Positions 1 through 8,721 of a stretch of 44,420 nucleotides of DNA are shown piece after piece. This stretch comes from Gemmatimonadota bacterium (GTDB taxonomy: Bacteria; Gemmatimonadota; Gemmatimonadetes; Gemmatimonadales; GWC2-71-9): contig JANYAG010000341.1 in the NCBI GenBank assembly GCA_025361465.1, forward strand, positions 1-44,420, written 5' to 3'. The notes beneath the pieces are model-generated. The model saw nothing but the letters and a program-made list of their open reading frames with translations. It was not told the DNA's origin and ran no database searches. The translations under genes were made by a program, and so were the position numbers. How positions within the stretch are numbered: the first letter of the stretch is position 1; each line of letters begins with the position of its first letter.

Positions 1-129
1 GTCCGTCTTGGCCGCGACTTCCTTGGCCTGACCGCTGCGATGCTCTTGGAGGTGGGCTACCCACGGGCCGATGTCCTCTTTGAGTATCTTTTCCACTTGC
101 GCCCGACGCTCTGGAGGGATGACGCCGCG
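1..129. repeat. Terminal direct repeat, left copy
   Basis: The first 129 bases are identical to the last 129 bases of the window (44292-44420). The simplest reading is a circular or circularly permuted genome written with an overlap; a true short terminal repeat is possible. The repeat lies inside a coding region, and its length (43 codons) keeps frame across the join. Confidence 0.97.
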
Positions 130-888
130 CACCTGTAACGGAGCGGTAAGCATCGAGAATCGACCCCAAAGTTCTTCGGGCGTGACGTGCGAGTTGTCCT
201 GCAAGAGTCCGTCATAGGTCGGCATGATCCGACTGCTGACGAACTCGACGATCTCCTTGTCCTGCTTGACCTGTGCATCCTTCTGCCTGACGGCCTTGAC
301 TTCGGCCTCGGCACGCTGCGCCCGCGCTTCCGGGTGGTTGAAGTTCTCAAGCGCTTCCTGGGCCGCCGCGAGATAGTCCCGGTCGGTGAGCAGGCGTTCG
401 ATCTGCGAATCGCGGAGGGTCACTACTTCGTCGCGCTCACTGACCTTCGCGTGCAGTGCACCCAGGTCGGTGCGGGCGGCATCGCGTTCCTTGATGATGG
501 TTTCATTGTAGAACCCGGACTGTGCCAGGCGCACCACCTTGTCCAGCTTGAACGACCGCATCTCCCCGTTCGCCTTGAACTCCAGGGTTAGGTCGGGGAT
601 TTCCAGCTCGCCCTCGGCGTCCATCACCTTGAACGTGGTGATCGGCTTCGGGGTCGAATCGGGTACCGGGGCTGCCTCTGTACCCTCTTTGGGTACATCT
701 GTACCCGTTTCGGGTACGACTTCGGGTGTTGGGGTTTCAGGGGTTTCGGTTTCGACGACTTCGGGGACTTCAACTTCGGGGGCATCAGGGGTCGCGGGTG
801 CTTCCTTGGGGATGCCGAACGCCTCTGCAAACTGATCGCCCTGCAAACTGGCGATGGACTCCGCAGTGGCCGGTGCTTCGTCGCTCAT
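1..888 (-). CDS. Capsid scaffolding protein, N-terminal part (continues at 44291-44127)
   Basis: Likely internal scaffold for procapsid assembly. The frame opens with ATG at 888 and is still open at base 1; through the terminal repeat it continues at 44291 and stops at 44127, giving about 350 residues. The N-terminal quarter is acidic and rich in Pro, Glu, Val and Thr, with PEV/PET-type repeats. The middle is charged, heptad-like coiled coil (about residues 140-230), and the C-terminus is a Lys/Ala-rich helix, the usual shape of scaffolds. It sits between portal and capsid genes, the canonical scaffold position. An A/C-rich leader precedes the start. The call rests on composition and position, not a catalytic motif. 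Confidence 0.75.
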   Translation of the reverse strand, partial: MSDEAPATAESIASLQGDQFAEAFGIPKEAPATPDAPEVEVPEVVETETPETPTPEVVPETGTDVPKEGTEAAPVPDSTPKPITTFKVMDAEGELEIPDLTLEFKANGEMRSFKLDKVVRLAQSGFYNETIIKERDAARTDLGALHAKVSERDEVVTLRDSQIERLLTDRDYLAAAQEALENFNHPEARAQRAEAEVKAVRQKDAQVKQDKEIVEFVSSRIMPTYDGLLQDNSHVTPEELWGRFSMLTAPLQVRGVIPPERRAQVEKILKEDIGPWVAHLQEHRSGQAKEVAAKTD

Positions 889-940
889 GCTGCCTCGTTG
901 GTGGGTGTGCGGTGCGGGCGAGATGCCCGGAGCCGGTCGA

Positions 941-3235
941 TCATGCCCCGCCTGAGTGGGCGTCAGAGCCGCCCATCAGTGGCGCATTGGGGTTGCCCAT
1001 CACGTTCGCGGGCGCGGAGGCCATACTGGGGTTCGTGCCCAACATGGGTTGGAGACGCGGCGACAGGGACGGACCATCTTTCGGGTCGGGTGGAACGGCT
1101 GGCCCCGGAGGGGGCGCCATCTTCGTCGCTGACTGCTGCGCCAGCGCCTTCCAGCGTGCGTCGGCGGCCTGCACGACCGCTTCCTCGAGATCGTCACGGA
1201 GCAGGATTTCCGACTCCAGCACGTCCTGATGGATCGCTTCATTGTCCTGCCAGCGGATCGGCGGGATGGGCTTGTTGGCCTTGATCGCCTCGGCCACGCG
1301 GAAGGCACGGGCCTGCTGGGTGTCGTTCGGGGTCTGGAGGTTGCGCGTGTACGCGAAGGGCAGCCGCTTGCGGTACTCGTCGGCGGGCATCAACCCCTTC
1401 TCGAACATCTGGTCGAGCAGGAACAGCCGGAGCGCACGCGGCATCGGCGTCATCGTTTCCGGGTCGATCTCGACATCGGCGATTTCGTCGAAGTCCTCAC
1501 TGCTAATGGCGCGGGCCAAGTCGGGCCGCCCGTGCCCCATGATGCCCAGCAGGCGTGGGATGTCGTAGCCCCAGCGCATGAACTGGAGCGTGACCTTGCC
1601 CCACTCCACCATCGCCTCAGCCACGGCGTTGACCGGCTCGGCAAACACGCGCTCCAGTTGCTCGCGCAGGGCGAGGATGGCGCGGCCGGAGGTGTCGCCG
1701 GAATACTGGCCCCGGCTCGACGCGTTCCAACCACTCTTGTCCTCGAACAACTGACGCTCGGCCTGAATCAGTTCCTTGATGTCGGTGCCGACCGAGAACC
1801 CTTGCACGGGCAGGACGGACTCGCTGATCGGCCCGGTGCCGCGCACTTCAATCGCCGAGAGGGTGCCCGCCACCAGGGTGTCGTTCGAGATGGCACGCGG
1901 GCGGGTGAGGAAGCGACCCCCGGAGTTGAGCCGGACACTCTCGACCCACTTGGAAATCGCCGCGTTGACGCGAATCTGGTGCTCAACCCAGTCGTCCATC
2001 TCCGGGGCCGGGAAGAACGCCGGGTCGGCCGTGCCGTCAGGCACCCGCACCATCGGAACGACCCCCTGCACCAACGGAGACAGCACGACCAGCTCGCCAT
2101 CGACCGTGATGACGGTCAGCCCTTCGGGGAGATATTCACTGCGTTCGCAGTAGACCGTGAAGCGATCCACGGTGTCTTGCCCCTCCAAGGGATCACTGTC
2201 GCCGGGGCCGGTGGAGTTTCCTATCAGGCCCATCGCCACGTTCGCACGGCCTGTATTCACGGCTCTCCGGGTGCCCATCGCTCGCACGCCATGAGCCGTC
2301 ACGGCCTCGGCGGTCGAGATCGTCTCCTTGATGACCCAGTAGCTCGGCTTGATATTGGTGGTCGCATTGGCCGACACGACCACCTGTTCGATCTTGAGGA
2401 TGCGGGTGCGGACATCGCCCAGTCGCATCGTCTCGCCGGTCGTCATCTCGTACCACGGTCCCGCCTGATCATCCCAGTGGAGATGCCAGAAGGCTACACC
2501 GTCGGTCCCGTTGTGGAAGCGGGTTTCCTTGGTGATGCCACGCATCCCCTGTTGGTCGTACTGGTACTCCAGCGCGTACTGCTGCGCCTCGGCCTTTTTC
2601 ACCTTCTCCGAGTCCTGCGTGATCGGCTTCGTGCGGAAGCCCGGTCGCTGTTCGCTGACAATCTGCGCCCGCTGATCGAGCGCGGGCTTGATAAGATTGT
2701 GAACGGCGCGGGCCTGCTCGCGGGGCTTGGGCGGCTCGATCCACGGGCCGAACCCGTTGGCGCTCACCCACTGGACGCCCTTGTAGAACAGGCGATTCCG
2801 CTGGGTCAGGTGCATCCGACGCCGCTTGCCCGGTTGATGCCGGTCCCACAAATCTTCCGCCCAGGCCGCCCAGTCCTGCGGCTGGGGTTCGTCCTTGATC
2901 TGAGGGAACTGGTCGCCGTACAGGGCCGCCATCGCCGCCCGCTCACGGGCCTGCTGTTCCTCGGGGGACATCTCGGGTTCCGGGGCGTCGTTCGGCTCCT
3001 CGGGGGGCGCCGCCGGCTGCGTCGTCAAGGCGTCGTCGAGTGGTGCCGTCAAGGGCGGTGCGGGCGGCGGGGCCGTGACGCCCTCATGCTCACCGGGCAC
3101 CGGCTCCATCATCGGCATCGGGTCCGACTCGCCTACATGGGGGGTCATCGGGCCTTGATGCCCCTGCATCCCGCCGTCCACAATCGACTGGAGCAGATCA
3201 GGGGTGATACCGGGTGTAGCGGTGGGAGCGTTCAA
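941..3235 (-). CDS. Portal protein
   Basis: Likely dodecameric portal at the capsid vertex, through which DNA is packaged and ejected. At 764 residues it fits the large portals of short-tailed phages. The first 100 residues are Pro/Glu-rich; the core follows, with the motif FYKGVQW and the Arg/Gln-rich stretch HNLIKPALDQRAQIV near residues 150-190, and long helical segments towards the C-terminus. The tail is rich in Pro, Met and Gly. Its start overlaps the stop of the upstream membrane-protein gene by 4 bp (ATGA), and the scaffold gene follows after 52 bp. A 695-aa plus-strand ORF across the same bases is an antisense shadow. Confidence 0.85.
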   Translation of the reverse strand: MNAPTATPGITPDLLQSIVDGGMQGHQGPMTPHVGESDPMPMMEPVPGEHEGVTAPPPAPPLTAPLDDALTTQPAAPPEEPNDAPEPEMSPEEQQARERAAMAALYGDQFPQIKDEPQPQDWAAWAEDLWDRHQPGKRRRMHLTQRNRLFYKGVQWVSANGFGPWIEPPKPREQARAVHNLIKPALDQRAQIVSEQRPGFRTKPITQDSEKVKKAEAQQYALEYQYDQQGMRGITKETRFHNGTDGVAFWHLHWDDQAGPWYEMTTGETMRLGDVRTRILKIEQVVVSANATTNIKPSYWVIKETISTAEAVTAHGVRAMGTRRAVNTGRANVAMGLIGNSTGPGDSDPLEGQDTVDRFTVYCERSEYLPEGLTVITVDGELVVLSPLVQGVVPMVRVPDGTADPAFFPAPEMDDWVEHQIRVNAAISKWVESVRLNSGGRFLTRPRAISNDTLVAGTLSAIEVRGTGPISESVLPVQGFSVGTDIKELIQAERQLFEDKSGWNASSRGQYSGDTSGRAILALREQLERVFAEPVNAVAEAMVEWGKVTLQFMRWGYDIPRLLGIMGHGRPDLARAISSEDFDEIADVEIDPETMTPMPRALRLFLLDQMFEKGLMPADEYRKRLPFAYTRNLQTPNDTQQARAFRVAEAIKANKPIPPIRWQDNEAIHQDVLESEILLRDDLEEAVVQAADARWKALAQQSATKMAPPPGPAVPPDPKDGPSLSPRLQPMLGTNPSMASAPANVMGNPNAPLMGGSDAHSGGA

Positions 3236-3537
3236 GCGTCATCCCCTTCGACTGTCGGTGCGTTTGCAGTGGGCAGGGTCGCCCGCACGGCGTCCCAAGA
3301 ATCGAACTTCTCGTAGGATTCCTCGATGGCCTTGAGTGCGCCGTCCCTCGCCCATCCGTCGCCCCAACTCTGTGCGTAGGCAATCAGGTCGCTTGGCATG
3401 GGTTCCCGTTTCACGTTGGTTCTCGGCAGTCCCTGGACCTCGGCGAGCGCGATCAGGCGATCCACGCGAGGGAGGGCGCGACTGACCAGCCACGACAGGA
3501 AACAGAGGACGAGGGCGACGGAGGCGAGAATGAACAT
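3232..3537 (-). CDS. Small membrane-anchored protein upstream of portal
   Basis: A 101-residue protein beginning MFILASVALVLCFLSWL, a single hydrophobic N-terminal segment (about residues 2-20) followed by a soluble charged part. I do not recognise a family. The ATG at 3537 was chosen because it overlaps the stop of the gene before it (TGATG) and begins the hydrophobic segment. Its own stop overlaps the portal start by 4 bp, so it is probably translationally coupled to portal. It contains one CACTGCAAA motif (3263-3271) read as Thr-Ala-Asn. A role in lysis or virion entry is possible; nothing in the sequence decides it. Confidence 0.7.
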   Translation of the reverse strand: MFILASVALVLCFLSWLVSRALPRVDRLIALAEVQGLPRTNVKREPMPSDLIAYAQSWGDGWARDGALKAIEESYEKFDSWDAVRATLPTANAPTVEGDDA

Positions 3538-3896
3538 CAATCCTGCGTAGTAAAGCCGCGCAGGGAGACGGTCGCCTTGCAGGAGCCGCCGCCCGAGGGG
3601 CAGCTCACGCTGACCAGCTCGTTCGCGTTCAGCGCCCTGTAGGGGCGGGGGAAGTTCACGACGAGAGGTGCCTGGGCAGCGGCGGGGATTTCGAGCTGGT
3701 CGATGACCGTTGTGCCGCTCTTGACCGTCACCGACAGGACCCCGGCTGGCGCCGTACTCAGCGAGAGCGACATCCCGGTGATGAAGTGCCGACGCGCCGC
3801 CGCCGCCGACTTCGTCGCCGTGGCGATTGCTGCCGTTTGGGTATCCACTACAAACCACGTTGCCGGAGAGTGGGAAGTCAGGGAGATGTCAGCCAT
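3537..3896 (-). CDS. Small beta-rich virion-type protein
   Basis: A 119-residue protein of short beta-prone, Thr/Ser/Ala-rich segments (LSVTVKSGTTVIDQLEIP and a C-terminal SVSCPSGGGSCKATVSL). It resembles small decoration or fibre-accessory proteins of phage late operons, but no specific family is recognised. Two cysteines flank a Gly-rich turn near residues 99-106. It lies in an unbroken late operon between the repeat protein upstream and the membrane protein downstream, overlapping the latter by 1 base. The role is inferred from position only. Confidence 0.65.
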   Translation of the reverse strand: MADISLTSHSPATWFVVDTQTAAIATATKSAAAARRHFITGMSLSLSTAPAGVLSVTVKSGTTVIDQLEIPAAAQAPLVVNFPRPYRALNANELVSVSCPSGGGSCKATVSLRGFTTQD

Positions 3897-3911
3897 GTGA
3901 AGTACCTTGGT

Positions 3912-4433
3912 TTAGAGTTCGGAGCGATTGCGTCCGATGAAGGAACCTGCGACGAACGCCTGGTAGGTGGTGGTGACAGCCCCGGCGATGCCGCTCAGGG
4001 TGCCCGCAAGCGTCTTGAACTGGCCCCGTGCGACTTGGCCGCTTGGGGTGATCGCCCCCGCGAGAGAGCGCGTCATTGTCCGACGAACCACTGCGGCTGG
4101 TGCGACGGCCCCAGCGAGTGCGCGACTGGTCCCTTTGCCGATCACACCACTCGGCGTGATGCCGCCCGCCAGAGTGCGGAAGTACGCCAGCCCCCTGACG
4201 ACCACGCCCGACGGGGTGATACCTCCAGCGAGCGAGCGAGCGATGGTACGGAGGATGGCACCCGCAGGGGTCAACCCTCCCGCGAGATTCCGGGTCGTCC
4301 ACTTGGCAGCTATCGCCGACGGCGTGACCCCACCAGCCAGCGTGCAGTTGTAGTTGGTCGGGCCACCACCGGCCGCGACGAACTTTCTGGCAAGCCGTCG
4401 TGGGACCGGGAAGCTCCGACCAAACCGTGCCAT
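3912..4433 (-). CDS. LAGGITPSG-repeat virion-type protein
   Basis: A 173-residue protein made almost entirely of about six imperfect units of roughly 22 residues, each with the core LAGG(I/L/V)TPSG followed by a basic residue and a hydrophobic stretch. Repeat cores lie near residues 32, 49, 67, 87, 107 and 127. The N-terminus is basic (MARFGRSFPVPRRLARK) and the C-terminus ends GRNRSEL, close to the end of the neighbouring spike protein (ARNRSVYF). Regular hydrophobic/Gly/Pro repeats suggest a stacked beta structure or membrane-associated segment. It lies between spike-like and small virion genes, so a surface or ejection role is plausible but unproven. Confidence 0.7.
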   Translation of the reverse strand: MARFGRSFPVPRRLARKFVAAGGGPTNYNCTLAGGVTPSAIAAKWTTRNLAGGLTPAGAILRTIARSLAGGITPSGVVVRGLAYFRTLAGGITPSGVIGKGTSRALAGAVAPAAVVRRTMTRSLAGAITPSGQVARGQFKTLAGTLSGIAGAVTTTYQAFVAGSFIGRNRSEL

Positions 4434-4446
4434 TGAGCGCCCTAGC

Positions 4447-4947
4447 TCAGACTTCGAGGATCAGGTAGGCGTAGGCATTGACCGCTGCCCCGGCTGTCAC
4501 CCGAATCCGCACCGCGTTCCCGATGATGCACTTCGGCTCGCGGCCGAGCGGGAACTGCTTCAAGTACTGCGAGGTCGGCGCAACCAGTTGGGCGTCGAAC
4601 ATCCGAACCGCCGTGATCGTCCCCTCACTGGTGCAGGTATAGCCGGTGGCGGCGACCCCGAGCGTGAGGCCCGCAACTGACGCCACCGCATCCTCGACGC
4701 TGCCGAGTTTTGCCACGTCCGCGTCAGCGGAGGCGGTCACGGTGCCGAACACCGTGCCGGTATCCAGCAACTCGCACTTGATCGGCGTGGCGGCGGCGGA
4801 CCCATCGAACGACACACCCCACTCCACAATCCGGCAGGTGTTGAATGGCTTGATCTGGAGCAGCGTCTTGATGGCCGTGCCGGTCGTGACGGGGGCTTGC
4901 GCCGCCGTGGTCGGCATCGGGCCATTCGCAATCAGGTAAAGTGCCAT
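4447..4947 (-). CDS. Late-operon protein, probably a virion component
   Basis: A 166-residue protein with no recognised family. It is rich in Ala, Thr and Val with alternating beta-type segments and a hydrophobic C-terminal strand (AVNAYAYLILEV). The ATG at 4947 follows a good AGGAG ribosome site, so the longer frame starting near 5025 is unlikely. It lies between a beta-helical spike candidate and the LAGG-repeat protein. Composition and position suggest a head- or tail-surface component. Confidence 0.7.
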   Translation of the reverse strand: MALYLIANGPMPTTAAQAPVTTGTAIKTLLQIKPFNTCRIVEWGVSFDGSAAATPIKCELLDTGTVFGTVTASADADVAKLGSVEDAVASVAGLTLGVAATGYTCTSEGTITAVRMFDAQLVAPTSQYLKQFPLGREPKCIIGNAVRIRVTAGAAVNAYAYLILEV

Positions 4948-4957
4948 AGTGAATCTC

Positions 4958-6370
4958 CTAGAAGTAGACCGAGCGATTGCGAGCGAACCCCACTCCTGCC
5001 CCACCGCCAACCAGTCCGGCCCCACCCGCCGGGTCCGCGTGCTGCACCGCGCCGATGTCGAGGTAGCCGGTGGTCAGCCCGCCCGGAAACACGCCGGGGA
5101 AGCCAGCCGCCTTGAGCGCGGCACCAGCGCCAGCGGTTGCGTTCAGCGCGAAGTTGCCGTTGGCGGCATCCACGAACGGGTCGCCCGTCAGGGTGATATC
5201 GTTAGCGCCTGCCGTAAGATTTGAGCGAGCACCACTCGAATTATTGTAGAAGGCGTTGTAGTTGACAGACGGCTCGGCCCAGCCTGTGTTGTAGTTGAAG
5301 GCGACCCCATAGCCGCCGTTCGACGAGAACACGTTGTTGATGACCGCAAAGGTCTGCTCGTAGGTGTCCGTGACTAGTCCATGTCGCCCATTACCGACAG
5401 AGACACAGTTGACCATCCCAAAGCCGTATAGGGCCTTAACGTTAAACCCGTCCGAGGACGCCCCGGTATTGTACGCCGCCACGCATCCCACCAGCTTTGC
5501 CCCCGCATTGTTCCCGTTTGTGCTGAAGCCGTGACAGGGATTGGCGTGGGCATAGGCGTACCAGTGATCCGAACTACTACCGTTGAGATCAAACCCGCTC
5601 GCGGCACCCGACTTCATGGCTGTCACTTCGCAGGCCAATGAACGAGTCCCGATCCCATGCGAGCTAAAGGCCGTCACATTGCATCCAATTGCGAAGCTGT
5701 CACCGTTGTATCCCGTATTGACGATGCCGTCACGGGCGGTACTGGTGCCGTCAAGGATGAGGTAGGCGACAGTCCCCCGCGTGTCTACCGCGAATCCGTC
5801 CACGCCCGCGCCGGTGCACGAAATGGTGGGGCGAGTGGCTCCGGTCGGGTTGTCGCCGTGCGTGACGTTGTATCCCGAAAAGAGTGTAGCCACCATATTC
5901 GGCGGGCTTCCGCTATTCGTGACCAGCGATAGAAGGGTGCTCGTCGTGTACGATCCATTCTTGAGCCACAGCCGGTGCCCAACGTTCCCGGACTGAACCG
6001 ACAGCATCTTGCTCGGGGTGAGGAATGCGCCGCCGATCTTGAGGGTCGCGCCCGTGCCGGCCGTGAGGCCGGTCGAGCGGTCCACCGTGATCGACGTACT
6101 GCTGTTGCGAACGGTGATTTCGTACCAGCCCGCCGCGATTGCGCCCGTGCCGCCCGTGATATAGAGGACGTTGCCCACCACATCAGTCCCGAAGCTGGCG
6201 GTGGCACTCGTGACCGTGGTCGTGCCCGCCGTCACGGCGTCCGTAACGGAATACTGTGCGGCGTTCTGTAGCGACCAGTCGGTGCCGGAGGCTCCACGCT
6301 TGAAGCCCCCGCCATTCGTGTCCGCGCCCGTACTGCGGCAGTCCCACTCGATCGCGGCAGAGAAGGCCAT
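4958..6370 (-). CDS. Beta-helix tailspike-like protein
   Basis: A 470-residue protein with a long run of short Gly/Asn/Ser-rich strands (about residues 150-400), including repeated GY/GF-N and VAYNTG-type turns, as in right-handed parallel beta-helices of tailspikes and pectate-lyase-like enzymes. The N-terminal 120 residues look like a separate capping or attachment region. The C-terminus is Gly-rich and ends ARNRSVYF, similar to the end of the LAGG-repeat protein two genes downstream. Likely role: receptor binding, possibly polysaccharide cleavage. I cannot identify catalytic residues. Confidence 0.7.
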   Translation of the reverse strand: MAFSAAIEWDCRSTGADTNGGGFKRGASGTDWSLQNAAQYSVTDAVTAGTTTVTSATASFGTDVVGNVLYITGGTGAIAAGWYEITVRNSSTSITVDRSTGLTAGTGATLKIGGAFLTPSKMLSVQSGNVGHRLWLKNGSYTTSTLLSLVTNSGSPPNMVATLFSGYNVTHGDNPTGATRPTISCTGAGVDGFAVDTRGTVAYLILDGTSTARDGIVNTGYNGDSFAIGCNVTAFSSHGIGTRSLACEVTAMKSGAASGFDLNGSSSDHWYAYAHANPCHGFSTNGNNAGAKLVGCVAAYNTGASSDGFNVKALYGFGMVNCVSVGNGRHGLVTDTYEQTFAVINNVFSSNGGYGVAFNYNTGWAEPSVNYNAFYNNSSGARSNLTAGANDITLTGDPFVDAANGNFALNATAGAGAALKAAGFPGVFPGGLTTGYLDIGAVQHADPAGGAGLVGGGAGVGFARNRSVYF

Positions 6371-6373
6371 CGC

Positions 6374-6694
6374 CTACCTCGGGTTGACCGCGATCTTCAG
6401 GATCGCGTTCTTGACGGCCCCGCTGCTCGCGTTCACGCTGGCAAGGAACGCGGCCACGTTCGTGGCGAAGGCGTTGATTTCCGCGCCCGAGATCGGGGTG
6501 CGCCCATCGGGTCCCGTCACCGCGCCATCGGCCAGCAGGTCGGCGGTGTTCGGGACCAGGGCACCGATGCCCTTCGCGGTCCACGCGTCGCTGATTTTCT
6601 GCGCGGCGAAGATCAGCCCGCCGTACTGGTCGGCAAACGGGCGCACTTGCTCGTTGCAGAACTTGATCGCTTCGACATTCGTGATGTTTGGCAT
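6374..6694 (-). CDS. Small late protein of unknown function
   Basis: A 106-residue protein starting MPNITNVEAIKFCNEQVRP and predicted mostly helical, with a loop of Gly/Pro/Asp around residues 58-70. Small proteins beginning this way are common among phage late genes, but I do not know a function. It sits directly upstream of the spike-like gene with a 3-base gap, so it may be an attachment adaptor or chaperone for the spike. That is inference from order alone. Confidence 0.65.
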   Translation of the reverse strand: MPNITNVEAIKFCNEQVRPFADQYGGLIFAAQKISDAWTAKGIGALVPNTADLLADGAVTGPDGRTPISGAEINAFATNVAAFLASVNASSGAVKNAILKIAVNPR

Positions 6695-6699
6695 GACGA

Positions 6700-7218
6700 T
6701 CAGCCGCCCGACGTGAAGGTGATGGAGTACGCGAACGTGATCGAATCACCGCTCACGACGTTGATTGCCGCGAACACGGAGCGGTCGAGCAGGACGCCCG
6801 TCGAGGCCGCCGAAAAAATCCCGTGCTCGGTGATGGCGAGTGTGCTGCCGTAGGTGATCGCCGCCGTGGTCTTGAGGATGTTCGCCGCTGTTTCCGTCTG
6901 CGTGCCCGCGACCCGGCTGCCTGTCTCGGTGCCCAGGGCGGTATTGCCCACGGCCTCTGCGCCCACCCCGGTCCCCGAGGCGTGATAGTTCATCGCCTCC
7001 ATTTCGACGAGGTTCTGAAACGCATCGACCATGAAGCCCACGCCCGCATCGGTGATGACGCGCCGCGAGAGGACGCCGAGGGGGATCAGCGTGCCGTCTG
7101 CCTTTCGCACCGTCGCAGACAGCTCCGAGAGCATCCCGATTCCGGCGAAGGTCAAGACTTCCGCCTTCCACCCGCGCAGGCGATGGGGCAGGTTTCGGAG
7201 AGCGTAGAGGGGCGACAT
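6700..7218 (-). CDS. Late-operon virion-type protein
   Basis: A 172-residue protein with a basic N-terminus (MSPLYALRNLPHRLRGWK) and a Thr/Ala/Gly-rich body of beta-prone strands; a Thr-rich stretch with TGTQTETAAN-like sequence lies near the middle. The ATG at 7218 overlaps the stop of the upstream gene (TGATG), which fixes the start. A longer frame to 7899 runs through other coding sequence and is not used. Composition fits a virion surface or tail-fibre-associated protein; no named family is recognised. Confidence 0.65.
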   Translation of the reverse strand: MSPLYALRNLPHRLRGWKAEVLTFAGIGMLSELSATVRKADGTLIPLGVLSRRVITDAGVGFMVDAFQNLVEMEAMNYHASGTGVGAEAVGNTALGTETGSRVAGTQTETAANILKTTAAITYGSTLAITEHGIFSAASTGVLLDRSVFAAINVVSGDSITFAYSITFTSGG

Positions 7219-7550
7219 CAGAAGGTTCCTTCGGGAAGGGGGAACTTCGCCAACAGCAGCGTCACCGCGTCCGGGGTACTGGCCGCGCTGACCGTGACCA
7301 CATTTTGATCCTTCGTCATCAGCGAGAGCAGCGTCTTGTCGCCGAGTCGCTGACGCCAGTAGGTCGCGTCGTACTGTTTGCAGATCGCTTCGAGTATCTG
7401 ACCAGCGTTCAGGTCGGCCAGCGTCGGGCGGTCCGTCACCGTCTCCAGTGATCCGCCCGGCGCCATGACCCCGTTCGTGCCAGGGGCGACCAGTTTCTTG
7501 AAGAAGAACGGCACGAGGGCGTTCAGCGCCTTGACAAGGAAGGCCCACAT
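7218..7550 (-). CDS. Small protein with hydrophobic N-terminus
   Basis: A 110-residue protein starting MWAFLVKALNALVPFFFKKL, an amphipathic or weakly membrane-active N-terminal helix, followed by a soluble alpha/beta part. It could be a membrane-interacting accessory protein; I know no family. It overlaps the next gene by 1 base and abuts the fibre gene upstream at base 7550, so the three genes are tightly coupled. Confidence 0.65.
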   Translation of the reverse strand: MWAFLVKALNALVPFFFKKLVAPGTNGVMAPGGSLETVTDRPTLADLNAGQILEAICKQYDATYWRQRLGDKTLLSLMTKDQNVVTVSAASTPDAVTLLLAKFPLPEGTF

Positions 7551-8443
7551 TAGGTGATCGAGGAGTAGAGGGGAGCGAAACCGAGCGAGGCACCAGCGGC
7601 GTCGAAGATTTCAATTTTCTTGACGAGGCCGGACACGGGGATCGTGGAAGCCGCCGCCGCGTTGCCGACGCCAAGACCTGCAGGGAACAGGGTCTTGCCT
7701 GCGCTATCGGTTTCCGCGCCAACCGGAACCGTGGTCGTCTTGACGTATGCCGAGAGGGTGCTGGCGTTCTCGACCTGCGCGCCCCAGAGGTAGACGGTTT
7801 GTCCGTTCGCGCCACCAATGTACGAAGCGAAGCAGAGCAGCCGGTTCGTATTCGCCGCGACGATGCTGTCCACGGTGAAGGCCACGCGAAACCAGCCATT
7901 CCCGACAGGGATTGCGGTGAACATCGTCCCCGACCCGCCCTGCTTGCTCAGGACCGGCACTCCACCCGTCCATGTCATCGCGACATCAACCAGAGTGGCC
8001 GAGGTGGTCGTATCGTATACCATGAACCCCGGTGCGGGCGCCGTCCCCTGCTTGACGAACACCGAGAGTGCCTTTGTGCCATTACCAGTGTAGGCGATGT
8101 TCTGATACACCGAACTGTCCAGCGCGGAAGTTCGGGTCAGAAGATCGGCGGTCGTCGTGCCGTCGGGGGCGACAGCCGCATCGGAGGTGACGGTGGCTCG
8201 GTCGAGGGTCCACGGGCCCGTCCCCAACGCCTCGGATTGCAGGCAGAGGTTGCGTCCGTGCTTGCCGAGCGTCAGGGCAAGGTTCGCCTGACTGACCCCG
8301 AGGGCCACTCCGAGGGTGCCGAGTTCCACACCGTAGTCCTCGTCGCGCTCGTGGTTGTACAGTCGCACCCGATCCAAGTTGTCCACTTCGGATGGCGCGA
8401 CGATGTTCAGGTTCTTGATGTCCGCTCTCGGTTCCACAGTCAA
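7550..8443 (-). CDS. Head-spike/fibre protein with jelly-roll carbohydrate-binding-like domain
   Basis: A 297-residue protein. Residues about 65-235 follow the pattern seen in many phage fibre proteins: NLCLQSEALGTGPWT, then APDGTTTADLL, SVFVKQG, and a final YLWGAQVENASTLSAYV. This repeats the known layout of a lectin-like jelly roll in head-spike and tail-fibre proteins. An N-terminal attachment segment (residues 1-60) and a separate C-terminal beta domain flank it. Likely role: binding surface glycans. It shares a late operon with the beta-helix spike. Confidence 0.7.
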   Translation of the reverse strand: MTVEPRADIKNLNIVAPSEVDNLDRVRLYNHERDEDYGVELGTLGVALGVSQANLALTLGKHGRNLCLQSEALGTGPWTLDRATVTSDAAVAPDGTTTADLLTRTSALDSSVYQNIAYTGNGTKALSVFVKQGTAPAPGFMVYDTTTSATLVDVAMTWTGGVPVLSKQGGSGTMFTAIPVGNGWFRVAFTVDSIVAANTNRLLCFASYIGGANGQTVYLWGAQVENASTLSAYVKTTTVPVGAETDSAGKTLFPAGLGVGNAAAASTIPVSGLVKKIEIFDAAGASLGFAPLYSSIT

Positions 8444-8474
8444 CTCCGGGGAGTAAAGGTCAAGGGAAAGAGTC

Positions 8475-8681
8475 TCAGCACTCGTCGCCGTCCGGCATCT
8501 CGGCCTTCTGCTTCGCCATCAGCTTGGCCTTGCCCTTCACGAACTGGGGAGGGACGCTCCCCTTGCGCTTCGGGGTGAACTTCCGCTTGGCCGCTGGCGC
8601 GTCCTTCGCGCCTTTCTTGGCGAACGGGTTGGCCTTGGGGTCAGCAGCAGCGGCGAATGGGACAGGGGGAGTTTTGGCCAT
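8475..8681 (-). CDS. Small highly basic protein
   Basis: A 68-residue protein rich in Lys, Ala and Pro (NPFAKKGAKDAPAAKRKF and following) with an acidic tip ending GDEC. It is predicted to be mostly disordered. It could bind DNA inside the capsid or be a small head protein; no family is recognised. It is the first gene after terL and is separated from it by the tRNA-like element at 8722-8786. Confidence 0.6.
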   Translation of the reverse strand: MAKTPPVPFAAAADPKANPFAKKGAKDAPAAKRKFTPKRKGSVPPQFVKGKAKLMAKQKAEMPDGDEC

Positions 8682-8721
8682 GATCTCGGTCGGAGAAGGA
8701 GGAATCGGAGGGCACTACATG

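Noticed and set aside
1229..3316. A 695-aa plus-strand ORF
   Set aside because: Antisense shadow of the portal gene; its translation is His/Arg/Leu-rich without domains, as expected from GC-rich third positions. Similar long antisense frames at 8524, 9655, 15894 and 30514 were discarded for the same reason.
3912..4433. Repeats in the LAGG protein as a possible DNA-level element
   Set aside because: The conservation is at protein level in one frame with codon variation, so it is a repeat protein, not a DNA repeat element.
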